64,000 nucleotides of DNA, from positions 62,001 through 126,000 of the forward strand of contig NZ_JAOWCB010000013.1 of the NCBI RefSeq assembly GCF_026420845.1, written 5' to 3'. Numbering within the stretch: the first letter of the stretch is position 1; each line of letters opens with the position of its first letter. Of the stretch, positions 1 to 8,573 are shown piece by piece. The position numbers were made by a program, and so were the translations under genes. Source of the DNA: Streptomyces sp. PR69 (lineage in GTDB: Bacteria > Actinomycetota > Actinomycetes > Streptomycetales > Streptomycetaceae). The notes below the pieces were generated by a model that made no database searches, was not told where the DNA came from, and saw nothing but the letters and a program-made list of their open reading frames with translations.

Positions 1-677
1 CCACCGGGCGGGCCGCGGTGCGTGCGGCGGCGGCGACGCCGGAGGGGGCAGCGGTCGAGGAGGGGTGCGTGGGCGCCGGGACGGGCGCGCTGGTGGGCCC
101 GCTCAAAGGCGGCGTCGGCACGGCGAGCACCCGGCTGGATTCGGGGGTCACCGTCGCCGCGCTGGTCGTCGCCAATGCTGCGGGGTCGGTGGTCGATCCG
201 GGTACGGGAGCGCTGTACGGACGGCTGGAGGACTATGTCGCGGGCCGCGTCGCGGCGCCCTCCCCCGAGACGCGCGCGGCCGCCGAGCGGACACTCGCAG
301 AGCTGCGGGAGAAGATGGGCCCGCCGCCGCTCAACACCACACTCGCGGTGGTGGCCACGGACGCGGAGCTCACCCGCGCCCAGGCTCAGAAGCTTGCGGG
401 CACGGCGCACGACGGCATCGCGCGCGCCGTGCGCCCCGTGCATCTGCTCCATGACGGCGACACCGTCTTCACTCTGGCGACGGGCGGCGCGGGTCCCCTG
501 GACGCCTCGGACCCGCTGGCGCTCAACGCGCTGCTGGCGGCCGGTGCGTCCTTGGTGACCAGGGCGATCGTACGGGCGGTCCTGGCCGCGGAGTCCGTCG
601 AGGGGCCCGGCGGGACCTTCCCCTCGTACCGCGCGCTGTACGGTCTCGGGCCGCACTCCCCCGGCTCCTCCGACTGA
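1..677 (+). CDS. P1 family (S58) peptidase, 3' part
   Basis: This is the C-terminal part of a gene that enters from the left edge; the frame is open from base 3. The residues VGAGTGA followed by KGGVGTAS match the signature region of the DmpA/PepD-like P1 (S58) aminopeptidases, which self-cleave to expose an N-terminal nucleophile. A second family block follows at about bases 345-485, with LNTTLAVVATDA, then AHDGIARA, then HDGDTVFTLATG. The family includes L-aminopeptidases and D-esterases, normally cytoplasmic in actinomycetes. The physiological substrate cannot be read from sequence. The gene ends 23 bases before a strong hairpin, so it is probably the last gene of its transcript. The start and N-terminus lie outside the window. 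Confidence 0.85.
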   Translation, partial: TGRAAVRAAAATPEGAAVEEGCVGAGTGALVGPLKGGVGTASTRLDSGVTVAALVVANAAGSVVDPGTGALYGRLEDYVAGRVAAPSPETRAAAERTLAELREKMGPPPLNTTLAVVATDAELTRAQAQKLAGTAHDGIARAVRPVHLLHDGDTVFTLATGGAGPLDASDPLALNALLAAGASLVTRAIVRAVLAAESVEGPGGTFPSYRALYGLGPHSPGSSD

Positions 678-700
678 CCGGAAAGGTGTGGCAGTTGGCC

Positions 701-731
701 GGGGGCGCACGGGAACCTCATATGCGCCCCC
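701..731 (+). terminator. Rho-independent type terminator
   Basis: A 9-bp perfect stem (GGGGGCGCA at 701-709, TGCGCCCCC at 723-731) with a 13-nt loop is followed by TTCGTTTT. It lies just after the peptidase stop and before the DUF6227 gene. Confidence 0.75.
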
Positions 732-823
732 TTCGTTTTGCCGAACCACAGACGCGTTGTCAGAGCGAGGGGCTACGTTTAGCAATCATCAAGTGACATG
801 TGGCGACGGCCTGGAGACCGACC

Positions 824-1579
824 TTGAACGATCCGCACGAGACAACCGAGAGCCATCTTGAGCGACTTCTGGGTCGGGCGCTCAACTCCTTCGAGCTGCC
901 CGACGCGACCGTCGAGCGGCTTGATTCGGCGCTGGCGCACGCCAGTTCGCTGCACTCCTCGCACCACAGCGCGGCGCTGCACCGCTCGCTGTACCGGCAT
1001 GCGTATCTCCTCAGCGACGGCAGCTCGCTCACCCTCTGGGAGCTGGTGCACAACACCGGCCGGGATGGCGAGGAGCAGCACGAGCTGTACGAGGTCGAGG
1101 CGGAGGCCCGGCTGGCCGCGTCCCGGCTGTCGCCCGCCTCCCCGGCGGACGGGGACCGCGGCCCGCTGGGCGGGTTCGAGGACGACTTCGACGCGGACTT
1201 CGAGCTGCTCGCCTCACTGATGGCCACCCCGCCGGCCCCGATGCCCCGGATGTACGTCCCGGACGACTCGGCCGACCATGCGCGCCGGGTCCTGCGCCGC
1301 GCGGAGAACGCGGACCGCCCGGGCGAGGAGACGGCCCGGCGGCTGCGGGCGGCCTTCGCCCACCACATCACCCAGGTGTTCGGCCGCCAGTGCCGGGTGG
1401 AGGGCAAAGACGCCGGCTTCACGCTCTACGAGCACGGGTTTCTGCTGCTCGACGGCAGCGAGACAAGCCTGTGGGAGGTCGAGCACACGGCGACGCCCGA
1501 CGGCCGCCATATGTGCGAGGTGTACGGGGACGAGGACAGCGCCCGCGCGGCGATGGAGCACCGCGCGCAGGTGCGCTGA
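824..1579 (+). CDS. DUF6227 family protein
   Basis: Acidic cytoplasmic protein of about 251 residues that I recognise as the Streptomyces DUF6227 family. It has no membrane segment and no known catalytic motif. Two related halves each contain a Leu-Trp-Glu segment: LTLWELVH near residue 70 and SLWEVEHTA near residue 220. This suggests an internal duplication. Start choice: a TTG at 824 gives the family-like beginning LNDPHETTESHLERLLGRAL and has GGAG about ten bases upstream. A GTG at 800 would add eight residues and cannot be excluded. It stands alone between a terminator and a repeat-rich spacer. Function unknown. Confidence 0.75.
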   Translation: MNDPHETTESHLERLLGRALNSFELPDATVERLDSALAHASSLHSSHHSAALHRSLYRHAYLLSDGSSLTLWELVHNTGRDGEEQHELYEVEAEARLAASRLSPASPADGDRGPLGGFEDDFDADFELLASLMATPPAPMPRMYVPDDSADHARRVLRRAENADRPGEETARRLRAAFAHHITQVFGRQCRVEGKDAGFTLYEHGFLLLDGSETSLWEVEHTATPDGRHMCEVYGDEDSARAAMEHRAQVR

Positions 1580-1599
1580 CTCTCCCTGGCCTTCGGGGC

Positions 1600-1765
1600 C
1601 AGAAACCCAGCCCCGCCTGGGGCCACCTCCGTGGAGGTACCCCCGGGGGCACCTCCGTGGGGGTACCCCCGGACGGAGTCTGGGGGAGGTAGCTGGGGGA
1701 GATTGAGGCGCGGGGGTCCGGGGGCGGAGTCCCGTGGAACGGGGTCTGGGGCGGAGCCCCGGACC
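1600..1765. repeat. GC-rich palindromic intergenic repeat block
   Basis: The spacer between the convergent DUF6227 and MFS genes holds several inverted and direct repeats. One is ACCTCCGTGGAGGTACCCCC followed by a variant copy at about 1650 (ACCTCCGTGGGGGTACCCCC). Another is a GGGGTCCGGGGGCGGAGTCCC unit that recurs at about 1741 as GGGTCTGGGGCGGAGCCCCG. Such units are common between Streptomyces genes and can form hairpins. It may act as a bidirectional terminator. I see no gene in it. Confidence 0.6.
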
Positions 1766-1780
1766 CGCCGCGCAGGCGTC

Positions 1781-3424
1781 TCAGTGCACCAGCGCGGGCG
1801 TCTCCTCCCGCTGCTCGCCCAGGCGCTCAGACTGGGCGTCGTCGTCCAGCGCCCCGCCCTCCACATGCTGCTTCGGCCGCGCCGGAAGAGCGAACATCAG
1901 CAGGAAGATGGCGGCGAGCACGGCGAGCACCCACCACAGGGAGTTCTGGAACGCCTCCGCGAAGGCCGTGCCGATCTGCCCCGGCAGCAGCCGCTCTTCG
2001 TCGATCACCCCGAAGAAGACCACGGAGACCAGCCCGAGGCCCAGCGCATTGCCCATCTGCATAGTGGTGTTGATCAGCCCGGACGCCGAGCCCGAGTGCT
2101 CACGCGGCACCTCCGACAGGACCGCGTCCGTCAGCGGGGCGACGATCAGGCCCATGCCCGCGCCCATGACCGTCAGCGGCAGGATCATCTGCCAGGAGTG
2201 GATGCCGGTGCCGTACCGTCCGGCTTCCCAGATGTAGAGCAGCAGGCCGGTCGCCATGATGATCGCGCCCGCCTGGAGGACCTTGCGCCCGAAGCGCGGC
2301 ACCAGCTTCTGCACCGAGACACCGGCGGCCGTGGAGACCGCGAGGGAGAAGGGCACCCCGGTCAGTCCCGCCCGCAGCGGAGTCCAGCCGAGGCCGATCT
2401 GCATATACAGCGTCCACACCAGGAAGAAGATCCCGCAGACGATGCCGAAGGTCAGCTGGACGGCGATGCCCGCGGCGAAGCTCTTGACGCGGAACAGCGA
2501 CAGCTCGACGAGCGGCGAGCCGTCTCGCTTCGTCTTGTACTTCTCGTACACGGCGAACACCGCGAACACCAACAGGCTGCCTGCCATGCACATATGGCCC
2601 CACAGCGGCCAGTCCAGCTCCCGCCCGCGCGTCAGCGGGTAGATCAGCATCAGCAGGGCGAGCGTGACCAGGGCGACTCCGATCAGATCGAGCCGCAGCG
2701 CCTTGGGGGCGCGGGACTCGCTGATGAACTTGCGGCCCAGGATGATTCCGGCGATGCCCACCGGCAGATTGATCAGGAAGATCGGCCGCCACTCAAGCCC
2801 GAAGAGATTCCACTGGGTCAGCAGCGCACCGAGCAGCGGCCCGGAGACCGCGCCAAGGCCGATGATCGCGCCGAACATGCCGAAGACCTTGCCGCGCTCA
2901 TGCGCCGGGAAGGTCACATGGATGATCGCCAGCACCTGCGGCACCATCATGGCCGCGGTGGCGCCCTGCAGCAGTCTGGAGGCGACGAGCATCTCCGGGT
3001 TCGCGGCGAAGCCGCAGAGCGCGGAGGCGAGGGTGAAGCCGGTGATGCCGAGCAGGAAGAGCCGCTTGCGGCCGTAGATGTCACCGAGGCGGCCGCCGGT
3101 GATCAGCCCTGCGGCGAAGGCGAGCGCATACCCGGCGGTGATCCACTGGATCGCGCCGAACGACGCGCCGAGATCCCGTTCGATGCTGGGGATCGCGATA
3201 TTGACGATGGTGACGTCGACCAGGTCCATAAAGGCCGCGGTCATGACGACGGCGAGAGCGATCCAGCGTCGCCGGTCCGCCGCGGAGGACCCAGAAGACC
3301 CAGCGGACGCGGAGGACCCAGCGGATGCGGAGGACTCAGCGGATGCGGAGGACTCAGCGGATATGGAGTCCGCGGCTGGGCCTTGAGCTGCTGCTGTGGA
3401 GGAGGGCTGTGAACTCATGGTCAT
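1781..3424 (-). CDS. DHA2-type MFS multidrug exporter, 14 TM
   Basis: Integral membrane proton-coupled exporter of about 547 residues. The early helix VVMTAAFMDLVDVTIVNIAIPSI and the block GGRLGDIYGRKRLFLLG (motif A of the major facilitator superfamily) identify the EmrB/QacA (DHA2) group. Hydrophobic segments continue to the C-terminus, consistent with 14 helices. The substrate is unknown. The first 40 residues are a low-complexity Ser/Ala/Glu linker encoded by short tandem repeats at about 3290-3360. Start at the ATG at 3424 (or 3418); neither has a strong ribosome-binding site. It diverges from a WYL regulator 57 bases away, which probably controls it. Confidence 0.88.
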   Translation of the reverse strand: MTMSSQPSSTAAAQGPAADSISAESSASAESSASAGSSASAGSSGSSAADRRRWIALAVVMTAAFMDLVDVTIVNIAIPSIERDLGASFGAIQWITAGYALAFAAGLITGGRLGDIYGRKRLFLLGITGFTLASALCGFAANPEMLVASRLLQGATAAMMVPQVLAIIHVTFPAHERGKVFGMFGAIIGLGAVSGPLLGALLTQWNLFGLEWRPIFLINLPVGIAGIILGRKFISESRAPKALRLDLIGVALVTLALLMLIYPLTRGRELDWPLWGHMCMAGSLLVFAVFAVYEKYKTKRDGSPLVELSLFRVKSFAAGIAVQLTFGIVCGIFFLVWTLYMQIGLGWTPLRAGLTGVPFSLAVSTAAGVSVQKLVPRFGRKVLQAGAIIMATGLLLYIWEAGRYGTGIHSWQMILPLTVMGAGMGLIVAPLTDAVLSEVPREHSGSASGLINTTMQMGNALGLGLVSVVFFGVIDEERLLPGQIGTAFAEAFQNSLWWVLAVLAAIFLLMFALPARPKQHVEGGALDDDAQSERLGEQREETPALVH

Positions 3425-3436
3425 GAAGATAGAAGG

Positions 3437-3465
3437 GATATAGGTCAGATCGCGGCCTATATATC
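3437..3465. promoter_or_regulatory. Inverted repeat in divergent MFS/WYL promoter
   Basis: ATATAGG at 3438-3444 and CCTATAT at 3456-3462 form a 7-bp perfect inverted repeat with an 11-base spacer, AT-rich within a GC-rich genome. It lies between the divergent MFS and WYL-regulator starts, so it is a candidate operator overlapping both promoters. Inference from position and symmetry only. Confidence 0.45.
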
Positions 3466-3481
3466 GGGCATTCTCAGAGCC

Positions 3482-4477
3482 ATGACGGACACACCGGCAC
3501 GACTGCTCAATCTGCTGTCTCTCCTCCAGACCCCGCGCGAGTGGCCCGGCAGCGAGCTTGCCGAGCGGCTGGGCGTCAGCCCGCGCACCATCCGGCGGGA
3601 CATCGACCGGCTGCGCGACCTCGGCTATCCCGTCGAGGCGACGAAGGGCGCGGTCGGCGGCTACCGGCTGGTGGCCGGCGCCGCCATGCCGCCCCTCCTC
3701 CTCGACGACGAGGAGGCGGTCGCCATCGCGGTGGGCCTGCGGGCGGGCGCGGGGCACGCCATCGAGGGCATCGAGGAAGCCTCCGTACGTGCGCTGGCCA
3801 AACTGGAGCAGGTGCTCCCGTCGCGGCTGCGCCACCGGGTCGCCACGCTCCAGGCCGCGACGATCCCGCTCACCCGCGGCGACGGCGCGACCGTCGACCC
3901 GCATACCCTCACCGTCATCGCGGGCACGGTCACCGCGCGCGAGCGGCTGCGCTTCGGCTACCGGGCCGGCGACGGCGCGCAGACCAAACGCCAGGTCGAG
4001 CCGTACCGGCTGGTGTCGACGGGGAGGCGCTGGTACCTGGTCGCCTACGACCTCGGCCGGGACGACTGGCGGGCCTTCCGGGTCGACCGGGTCTTCGAGC
4101 CGTTCGCCACCGGGGCCCGCTTCACCCCGCGCGAGGCCCCCGTGGGCGACGCGGCGGAGCTGCTGAGCCACAGCATGTCCCGGATGCAGCCGGAGCACGA
4201 GATCGATGTGACCTTCCGGGCCCCGGCCGCGTATGTGGCGGCACGGCTGCCGGACAGTCTGGGCCGGCCCGAGGACGCGACCGGCGACGGCGGAACCGGG
4301 GCCGGAACCGGCGGGCAGAGCTGCCGGTTGCGCGCCCGGTCGGCGGACTCGCTGGAGTGGGTGGCGCTTCGCCTCGCCATGACCGACTGCGAGTTCACCG
4401 TCCACGGCCCGGAACGTCTGGCGGAGTACGCGCGCCGGCTGGGCGGGCGGCTCACGCGGGCGGGGGCGGCCGCGTAG
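3482..4477 (+). CDS. WYL-domain HTH transcriptional regulator
   Basis: 331-residue YafY/PafC-like regulator. Residues 5-60 are a winged helix (LLSLLQTPREWPGSELAERL, then SPRTIRRDIDRLRDLGYPV). Residues 140-215 form the WYL domain, with VEPYRLVSTGRRWYLVAYDL and WRAFRVDRV. The C-terminal WCX-like region follows. WYL domains bind small ligands or nucleic acids and tune DNA binding. A short Gly/Thr/Asp-rich insertion is present near residue 262. The gene diverges from the MFS exporter, so control of that exporter is the simplest role. The ATG at 3482 is the first codon after the promoter region. Confidence 0.88.
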   Translation: MTDTPARLLNLLSLLQTPREWPGSELAERLGVSPRTIRRDIDRLRDLGYPVEATKGAVGGYRLVAGAAMPPLLLDDEEAVAIAVGLRAGAGHAIEGIEEASVRALAKLEQVLPSRLRHRVATLQAATIPLTRGDGATVDPHTLTVIAGTVTARERLRFGYRAGDGAQTKRQVEPYRLVSTGRRWYLVAYDLGRDDWRAFRVDRVFEPFATGARFTPREAPVGDAAELLSHSMSRMQPEHEIDVTFRAPAAYVAARLPDSLGRPEDATGDGGTGAGTGGQSCRLRARSADSLEWVALRLAMTDCEFTVHGPERLAEYARRLGGRLTRAGAAA

Positions 4478-4525
4478 GGCGGTGCGCAGCGGAAACACCG
4501 CCCCGCTGCGCACCGAGGGCATAAA

Positions 4526-4560
4526 GGACCCCGGCACGGGGGGGGAAGGTGCCGGGGTCC
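4526..4560. terminator. Bidirectional hairpin terminator
   Basis: 12-bp perfect stem (GGACCCCGGCAC at 4526-4537, GTGCCGGGGTCC at 4549-4560). It lies between the convergent WYL regulator and hrdD. On the minus strand it is followed by TTTAT. Confidence 0.8.
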
Positions 4561-4594
4561 GCTCAGGTGGGTCCGCAGGGGCGGACGCCAGACG

Positions 4595-5599
4595 TCACGC
4601 CGCCGCGTCAAACCCCGTGTCCCGCGCCAGCTTCTTCAGCTCCAGCAGCGCGTGCTTCTCGATCTGGCGGATCCTCTCCCGCGTCAGACCATGCTCCTTG
4701 CCGACCTCCGTCAGCGTCCGCTCACGGCCGTCCTCGATGCCGTACCGCATACGGATGATCGAGGCCGTCCGGTGGTCGAGCCGGCCGATCAGGTCCTCCA
4801 GCCCCTCGCTGCGCAGCAGCGACAGCACGGACTGCTCCGGCGAGATCGCCGAGGTGTCCTCCAGCAGATCGCCGAACTGCGTCTCGCCCGCGTCGTCCAC
4901 CGACATATTGAGGCTGACCGGATCGCGGGCCCAGTCCAGCACATCGGTGATCCGCTCGGCGGTGGAGCCCAGCTCGTCCGCTATCTCCACGGCTTCCGGT
5001 TCCCGGCCGTGCTCCCGGTTGAACTCCCGCTGGACACGGCGGATACGGCCGAGCTCCTCCACCAGATGGACGGGGAGCCGGATCGTGCGGGACTGGTCCG
5101 CGATGGAGCGGGTGATCGCCTGGCGGATCCACCAGGTGGCATACGTGGAGAACTTGAAGCCCTTGGTGTAGTCGAACTTCTCCACCGCGCGGACCAGACC
5201 GGCGTTGCCCTCCTGGATCAGGTCGAGCAGCGGCAGCCCGCTGCGCGGATAGCGGCGGGCGACCGCCACCACCAGACGGAGGTTGGACCGGATGAAGACG
5301 TCCTTGGCACGCTCGCCCTCGGCAACCAGCGCCTGAAGCTCTTCGCGCGTCGCGCCGCCGGCGTCGGACTCGACCTCTCCGTCGAGGATCTGCCGGGCAT
5401 ACACACCGGCTTCGATGATCTGGGAAAGCTCGACCTCTTTGGCGGCGTCGAGCAACGGCGTACGCGCGATCTCGTCGAGGTACATGCCGACCAGGTCGCG
5501 GTCGGCGATCTCCCCGCCCACTGCGCGAACGCTGCTTGCCCGGTCGGCCCCGGCCTCGGCGGACTCGGACTGACGGCGGGCGACGGCACGGGTTGCCAT
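4595..5599 (-). CDS. hrdD: Group 2 RNA polymerase sigma factor HrdD-like
   Basis: 334-residue sigma-70 family factor of the non-essential group 2. It has region 1.2 (DLVGMYLDEIARTPLLDAA), region 2 (NLRLVVAVARRY, LLDLIQEGNAGLVRAVEKFD, FSTYATWWIRQAI), region 3 and region 4 ending LTRERIRQIEKHALLELKKL. The whole length and the FDAAA end match what I recall of S. coelicolor HrdD. It directs core RNA polymerase to -10/-35 promoters like those read by HrdB. The ATG at 5599 follows AAGGGAG. The upstream SigR-type promoter supports the hrdD identity, since hrdD is a classic SigR target. Alternative: another Hrd paralogue. Confidence 0.88.
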   Translation of the reverse strand: MATRAVARRQSESAEAGADRASSVRAVGGEIADRDLVGMYLDEIARTPLLDAAKEVELSQIIEAGVYARQILDGEVESDAGGATREELQALVAEGERAKDVFIRSNLRLVVAVARRYPRSGLPLLDLIQEGNAGLVRAVEKFDYTKGFKFSTYATWWIRQAITRSIADQSRTIRLPVHLVEELGRIRRVQREFNREHGREPEAVEIADELGSTAERITDVLDWARDPVSLNMSVDDAGETQFGDLLEDTSAISPEQSVLSLLRSEGLEDLIGRLDHRTASIIRMRYGIEDGRERTLTEVGKEHGLTRERIRQIEKHALLELKKLARDTGFDAAA

Positions 5600-5659
5600 G
5601 CGTGCTCCCTTGCTCTGTAGGTCGCGACACCCTTCGGGTGCCCTGCATCCGATGGAAAC

Positions 5660-5686
5660 AACGACTGGAATCCGGACAGAATTCCC
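5660..5686 (-). promoter_or_regulatory. SigR-type promoter of hrdD
   Basis: On the minus strand GGGAAT (complement of 5681-5686) is followed by exactly 18 bases and then GTT (complement of 5660-5662). This fits the GGAAT-N18-GTT consensus of the Streptomyces thiol-stress sigma factor SigR. It lies 61 bases upstream of the hrdD start. Confidence 0.72.
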
Positions 5687-5746
5687 ATGCGATGCATTGA
5701 TTTTCGCGATCATGCAGTACCCTGTGCCGCCACCAGGGGAGGACAC

Positions 5747-6325
5747 ATGGCGCAGGACCGCGCGGAAGTGCAGGTCAGGGCGGGCACGGAGACCGACCTC
5801 GAAGCACTCGTCGAGCTCTACAACCACTACGTGAGCGAGACGGCCGTCACATTCGACACGGTCCCTCTCACCCCCGAGCAGCGCCGCCCGTGGCTGCACT
5901 CCCACCCTGAAGACGGCCCGCACCGCCTTCTGGTTGCTCAGGATGTCCGGTCTGGGCGGATTCTCGGCTATGCCGCCAGCAGCCCGCTGAGCCCCAAGCC
6001 CGCCTACGCCACCTCCGTGGAGGTCTCCGTCTACTGCGCGCCCGACACGGCAGGCCGGGGTGTGGGCACGCGGCTGTACGAGGCGCTGTTCCAGGCTCTG
6101 GAGGGCGAGGACGTCCATCGCGCCTACGCCGGGATCGCCCAGCCGAACGAGGCGTCGACCCGGCTGCACACCCGCTTCGGGTTCAAGGAGGCCGGGCGGT
6201 ACGGCGAGGTGGGGCGGAAGTTCGGCGCGTACTGGGATGTCGTCTGGTACGAGAAGGAGCTCCGCCCCCGCGAGCCGGGCGGGCCCGGCTCGCCCAGCGC
6301 CCCGGCACCCGACCGGGGACTCTGA
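5747..6325 (+). CDS. GNAT acetyltransferase, phosphinothricin-type
   Basis: 192-residue acetyl-CoA-dependent N-acetyltransferase. The acetyl-CoA loop is APDTAGRGVGTRLYEAL (about residues 98-114). The C-terminal block PNEASTRLHTRFGF, then GEVGRKFGAYWDVVWYEK, is characteristic of the phosphinothricin/methionine-sulfoximine acetyltransferase subfamily. The native substrate could be a glutamate analogue, but many chromosomal members have no known substrate. The ATG at 5747 has GGGGAGG seven bases upstream. It is divergent from hrdD. The tail after KELRPREP is a disordered Pro/Gly/Ser extension. Confidence 0.85.
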   Translation: MAQDRAEVQVRAGTETDLEALVELYNHYVSETAVTFDTVPLTPEQRRPWLHSHPEDGPHRLLVAQDVRSGRILGYAASSPLSPKPAYATSVEVSVYCAPDTAGRGVGTRLYEALFQALEGEDVHRAYAGIAQPNEASTRLHTRFGFKEAGRYGEVGRKFGAYWDVVWYEKELRPREPGGPGSPSAPAPDRGL

Positions 6326-6374
6326 CCCGGGACGTCGGCCCCGGACTCCGACCCCAGACTTTGACTCCGCATTG

Positions 6375-6403
6375 TTAAACCTTCAAGAACAGCCTCGTAC
6401 AGT
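6375..6403 (+). promoter_or_regulatory. Promoter of MarR gene, probably leaderless
   Basis: A -10-like TACAGT lies at 6398-6403 and the A of the ATG at 6410 is where transcription would begin. A weak -35-like TTAAAC at 6375-6380 gives 17-bp spacing. No ribosome-binding site precedes the ATG, which fits a leaderless mRNA. Confidence 0.4.
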
Positions 6404-6409
6404 GGGCAT

Positions 6410-6901
6410 ATGAACACCGCACCCCGCTGGCTGAGCGATGAAGAGCAGCGCGTCTGGCGCGCGTACCTCCATGCCACCACCCTTCTCGAGGACCATCTCG
6501 ACCGTCAGCTCCAGCGTGATGCGGGCATGCCGCATATCTACTACGGACTGCTGGTCCAGCTCTCCGAGGCGCCGCGCCGCAGGCGTCGGATGACCGAGCT
6601 GGCCATCGAGGCCAAGATCACCCGGTCCCGGCTCTCGCATGCGATCGCCCGGCTGGAGAAGAACGGCTGGGTACGGCGTGAGGACTGCCCCTCCGACAAG
6701 CGCGGCCAGTACGCCCTGCTGACGGACGAGGGCATGGAGGTCCTGGAGCGTGCCGCTCCCGGGCATGTGGACGCGGTGCGGCAGGCGATGTTCGACCGGC
6801 TCACCCCCGAGCAGACGGCCCAGCTCGGCGAGATCATGCGGGTGCTGGCGGAGGGCCTGCAGCCGCAGGACCCGACGGCCGATCTGCCCTGGCTGCGCTG
6901 A
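6410..6901 (+). CDS. MarR family transcriptional regulator
   Basis: 163-residue winged-helix regulator. The MTELAIEAKITRSRLSHAIARLEKNGWVRRE segment (about residues 62-92) is the helix-turn-helix and start of the wing. The next residues, DCPSDKRGQYALLTDEG, are the MarR wing. Members usually repress exporters or catabolic genes and are released by aromatic ligands. It converges on the MFS exporter gene at 7.0-8.6 kb, so a direct divergent-operator arrangement is absent. Its own promoter may be autoregulated through the TGTT/AACA half-sites at 6373-6391. There is no ribosome-binding site upstream of the ATG. Confidence 0.85.
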   Translation: MNTAPRWLSDEEQRVWRAYLHATTLLEDHLDRQLQRDAGMPHIYYGLLVQLSEAPRRRRRMTELAIEAKITRSRLSHAIARLEKNGWVRREDCPSDKRGQYALLTDEGMEVLERAAPGHVDAVRQAMFDRLTPEQTAQLGEIMRVLAEGLQPQDPTADLPWLR

Positions 6902-6934
6902 CGGACGCCGAAGGGAAGCCTGAGGACGCGGGCG

Positions 6935-6968
6935 GGGGCCCCGCCCGGTCACACCCGGGCGGGGCCCC
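6935..6968. terminator. Bidirectional GC-rich terminator
   Basis: 14-bp perfect stem (GGGGCCCCGCCCGG at 6935-6948, CCGGGCGGGGCCCC at 6955-6968) with loop TCACAC. It lies between the convergent MarR and MFS genes. Confidence 0.75.
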
Positions 6969-7016
6969 GCCGCATTCCGTATGCGCCTCAGCATGCGCCT
7001 CAGCGCACAATGCGCC

Positions 7017-8573
7017 TCAGTGCGCGGCGACCGGCACCGGGACCTCGTCCTGCTCGACGCCGTCCGCGGCCGCTGCGCCCTCCCCGCCCTGCCGTCCGGT
7101 GTTGATCAGCGCGAAGGCGATGGCCGCGGAGAGCACCAGAATGCCCACGGCCCACCAGATGGCGGTTGAGAAGCCGTGCACCATGCCCTGGAGCTCCAGC
7201 AGCCGCGCGTCCGTCGCCCCCGCCGCGTGCGAGGCGATATACGAGGTCGTGGCCGAGGCGGCGATGGTGTTCAGCAGCGCCGTGCCGATGGCCCCGCCCA
7301 CCTGCTGCGAGGTGTTCACCATCGCGGAGGCGACGCCTGCGTCCGACGGCTTGACTCCATGTGTGGCCAGCGACATCGCCGGCATGAAGGCCGTACCCAT
7401 GCCCAGGCCGAGGAGCAGCTGCGCGGGCAGGATCAGCCCGGCGTACGAGGAGCCGATCTCCAGCTGGGTCAGCATCAGCATGCCGAGGGACGCGGCCAGG
7501 AAGCCGGGCCCCATGAGCAGCCGCGGCGGGACGCGGGTCATCAGCCGGGCGCCGATCTGCGTCGAGCCCACGATCATGCCCGCGATCATCGGCAGGAAGG
7601 CGAAGCCCGTCGCCACCGGGGAGTAGCCCTTCACGACCTGGAGGTAGAAGGTCAGGAAGAGGAAGAGCCCGAACATCGCGATGATGGCGAGGCCCAGCGA
7701 CAGATAGACGCCGCCGCGGTTGCGTTCGGCCAGCACGCGCAGCGGCAGCAGCGGCGACTTGACCACGGCCTCGGTGGCGACGAAGCCGGCGAGCAGCACG
7801 ACGGAGGCGATGAACATCGCGATGGTCACGCCGTCCGTCCAGCCAGAGGATTCGGCGCGGGTGAAGCCGTACACCAGGGCCACCAGGCCGAGGGTGGACA
7901 GCACGACGCCGGGGATGTCGAGGGACGAGCGGTTACGCGCCCCGGCGGGCTCACGGATGACGAAGTACGCGCCGACGGCCGCGACCACCGCGAAGGGGAT
8001 GTTGACGAAGAAAGTCCAGCGCCAGTTCAGATACTCGGTGAGGAAGCCGCCGAGAATCAGACCGACGGCCCCGCCGCCGCCCGCGATCGCACCGTAGATG
8101 CCGAAGGCCTTGGCGCGCTCCTTGGCGTCGGTGAACGTCACCGCGAGCAGGGAGAGCGCGGCAGGCGCGAGCAGCGCGCCGAAAACGCCCTGGAGGGCTC
8201 GGGCCCCGAGCATCATCGCCTCGCCGGTGGCCGCGCCGCCGAGCGCCGAGGCGGCGGCGAAGCCGAGCAAGCCCACGACGAAGGTGCGCTTACGGCCCCA
8301 CAGGTCGGCGACGCGGCCGCCGAAGAGCAGCAGACCGCCGAAGGCGAGGGCGTAGGCGGTGATGACCCACTGGCGGTTGGCGTCGGAGATGCCCAGGTCA
8401 TGCTGGGCGGTGGGGAGCGCGATGTTCACGATCGTCGCGTCGAGCACCACCATCAGCTGGGCGAGCGCGATGAAGACCAGTGCCTTCCACCGGCTGGGAT
8501 CGGGAAGAGAAACGTCGGGCCGGGATATGTCGGGGCGGGATATGTCGGGCGCTTTCGGCATGAGTGTGGCCAC
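7017..8573 (-). CDS. DHA2-type MFS exporter, 14 TM
   Basis: 518-residue drug:proton antiporter of the EmrB/QacA type. Helix 1 is ALVFIALAQLMVVLDATIVNIALPTA (about residues 31-56), followed by WVITAYALAFGGLLLFGGRVADLWGRKR (motif A). Helices continue to about residue 490. The N-terminus carries a repeated Asp-Ile-Ser-Arg-Pro peptide encoded by a 15-bp tandem repeat at about 8515-8550. The start is the GTG at 8573; an internal ATG at 8561 is possible. A TetR gene lies 148 bases upstream in the same direction and is the likely regulator. The substrate is not evident. Confidence 0.87.
   Translation of the reverse strand: MATLMPKAPDISRPDISRPDVSLPDPSRWKALVFIALAQLMVVLDATIVNIALPTAQHDLGISDANRQWVITAYALAFGGLLLFGGRVADLWGRKRTFVVGLLGFAAASALGGAATGEAMMLGARALQGVFGALLAPAALSLLAVTFTDAKERAKAFGIYGAIAGGGGAVGLILGGFLTEYLNWRWTFFVNIPFAVVAAVGAYFVIREPAGARNRSSLDIPGVVLSTLGLVALVYGFTRAESSGWTDGVTIAMFIASVVLLAGFVATEAVVKSPLLPLRVLAERNRGGVYLSLGLAIIAMFGLFLFLTFYLQVVKGYSPVATGFAFLPMIAGMIVGSTQIGARLMTRVPPRLLMGPGFLAASLGMLMLTQLEIGSSYAGLILPAQLLLGLGMGTAFMPAMSLATHGVKPSDAGVASAMVNTSQQVGGAIGTALLNTIAASATTSYIASHAAGATDARLLELQGMVHGFSTAIWWAVGILVLSAAIAFALINTGRQGGEGAAAADGVEQDEVPVPVAAH

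Noticed and set aside
1631..3412. Long plus-strand reading frame opposite the first MFS gene
   Set aside because: Its translation is Gln/His/Arg-rich without domains, and the minus strand encodes a clear transporter; it is a GC-bias shadow. The same applies to frames at 7176-8615, 11024-12901 and 53533-55275.
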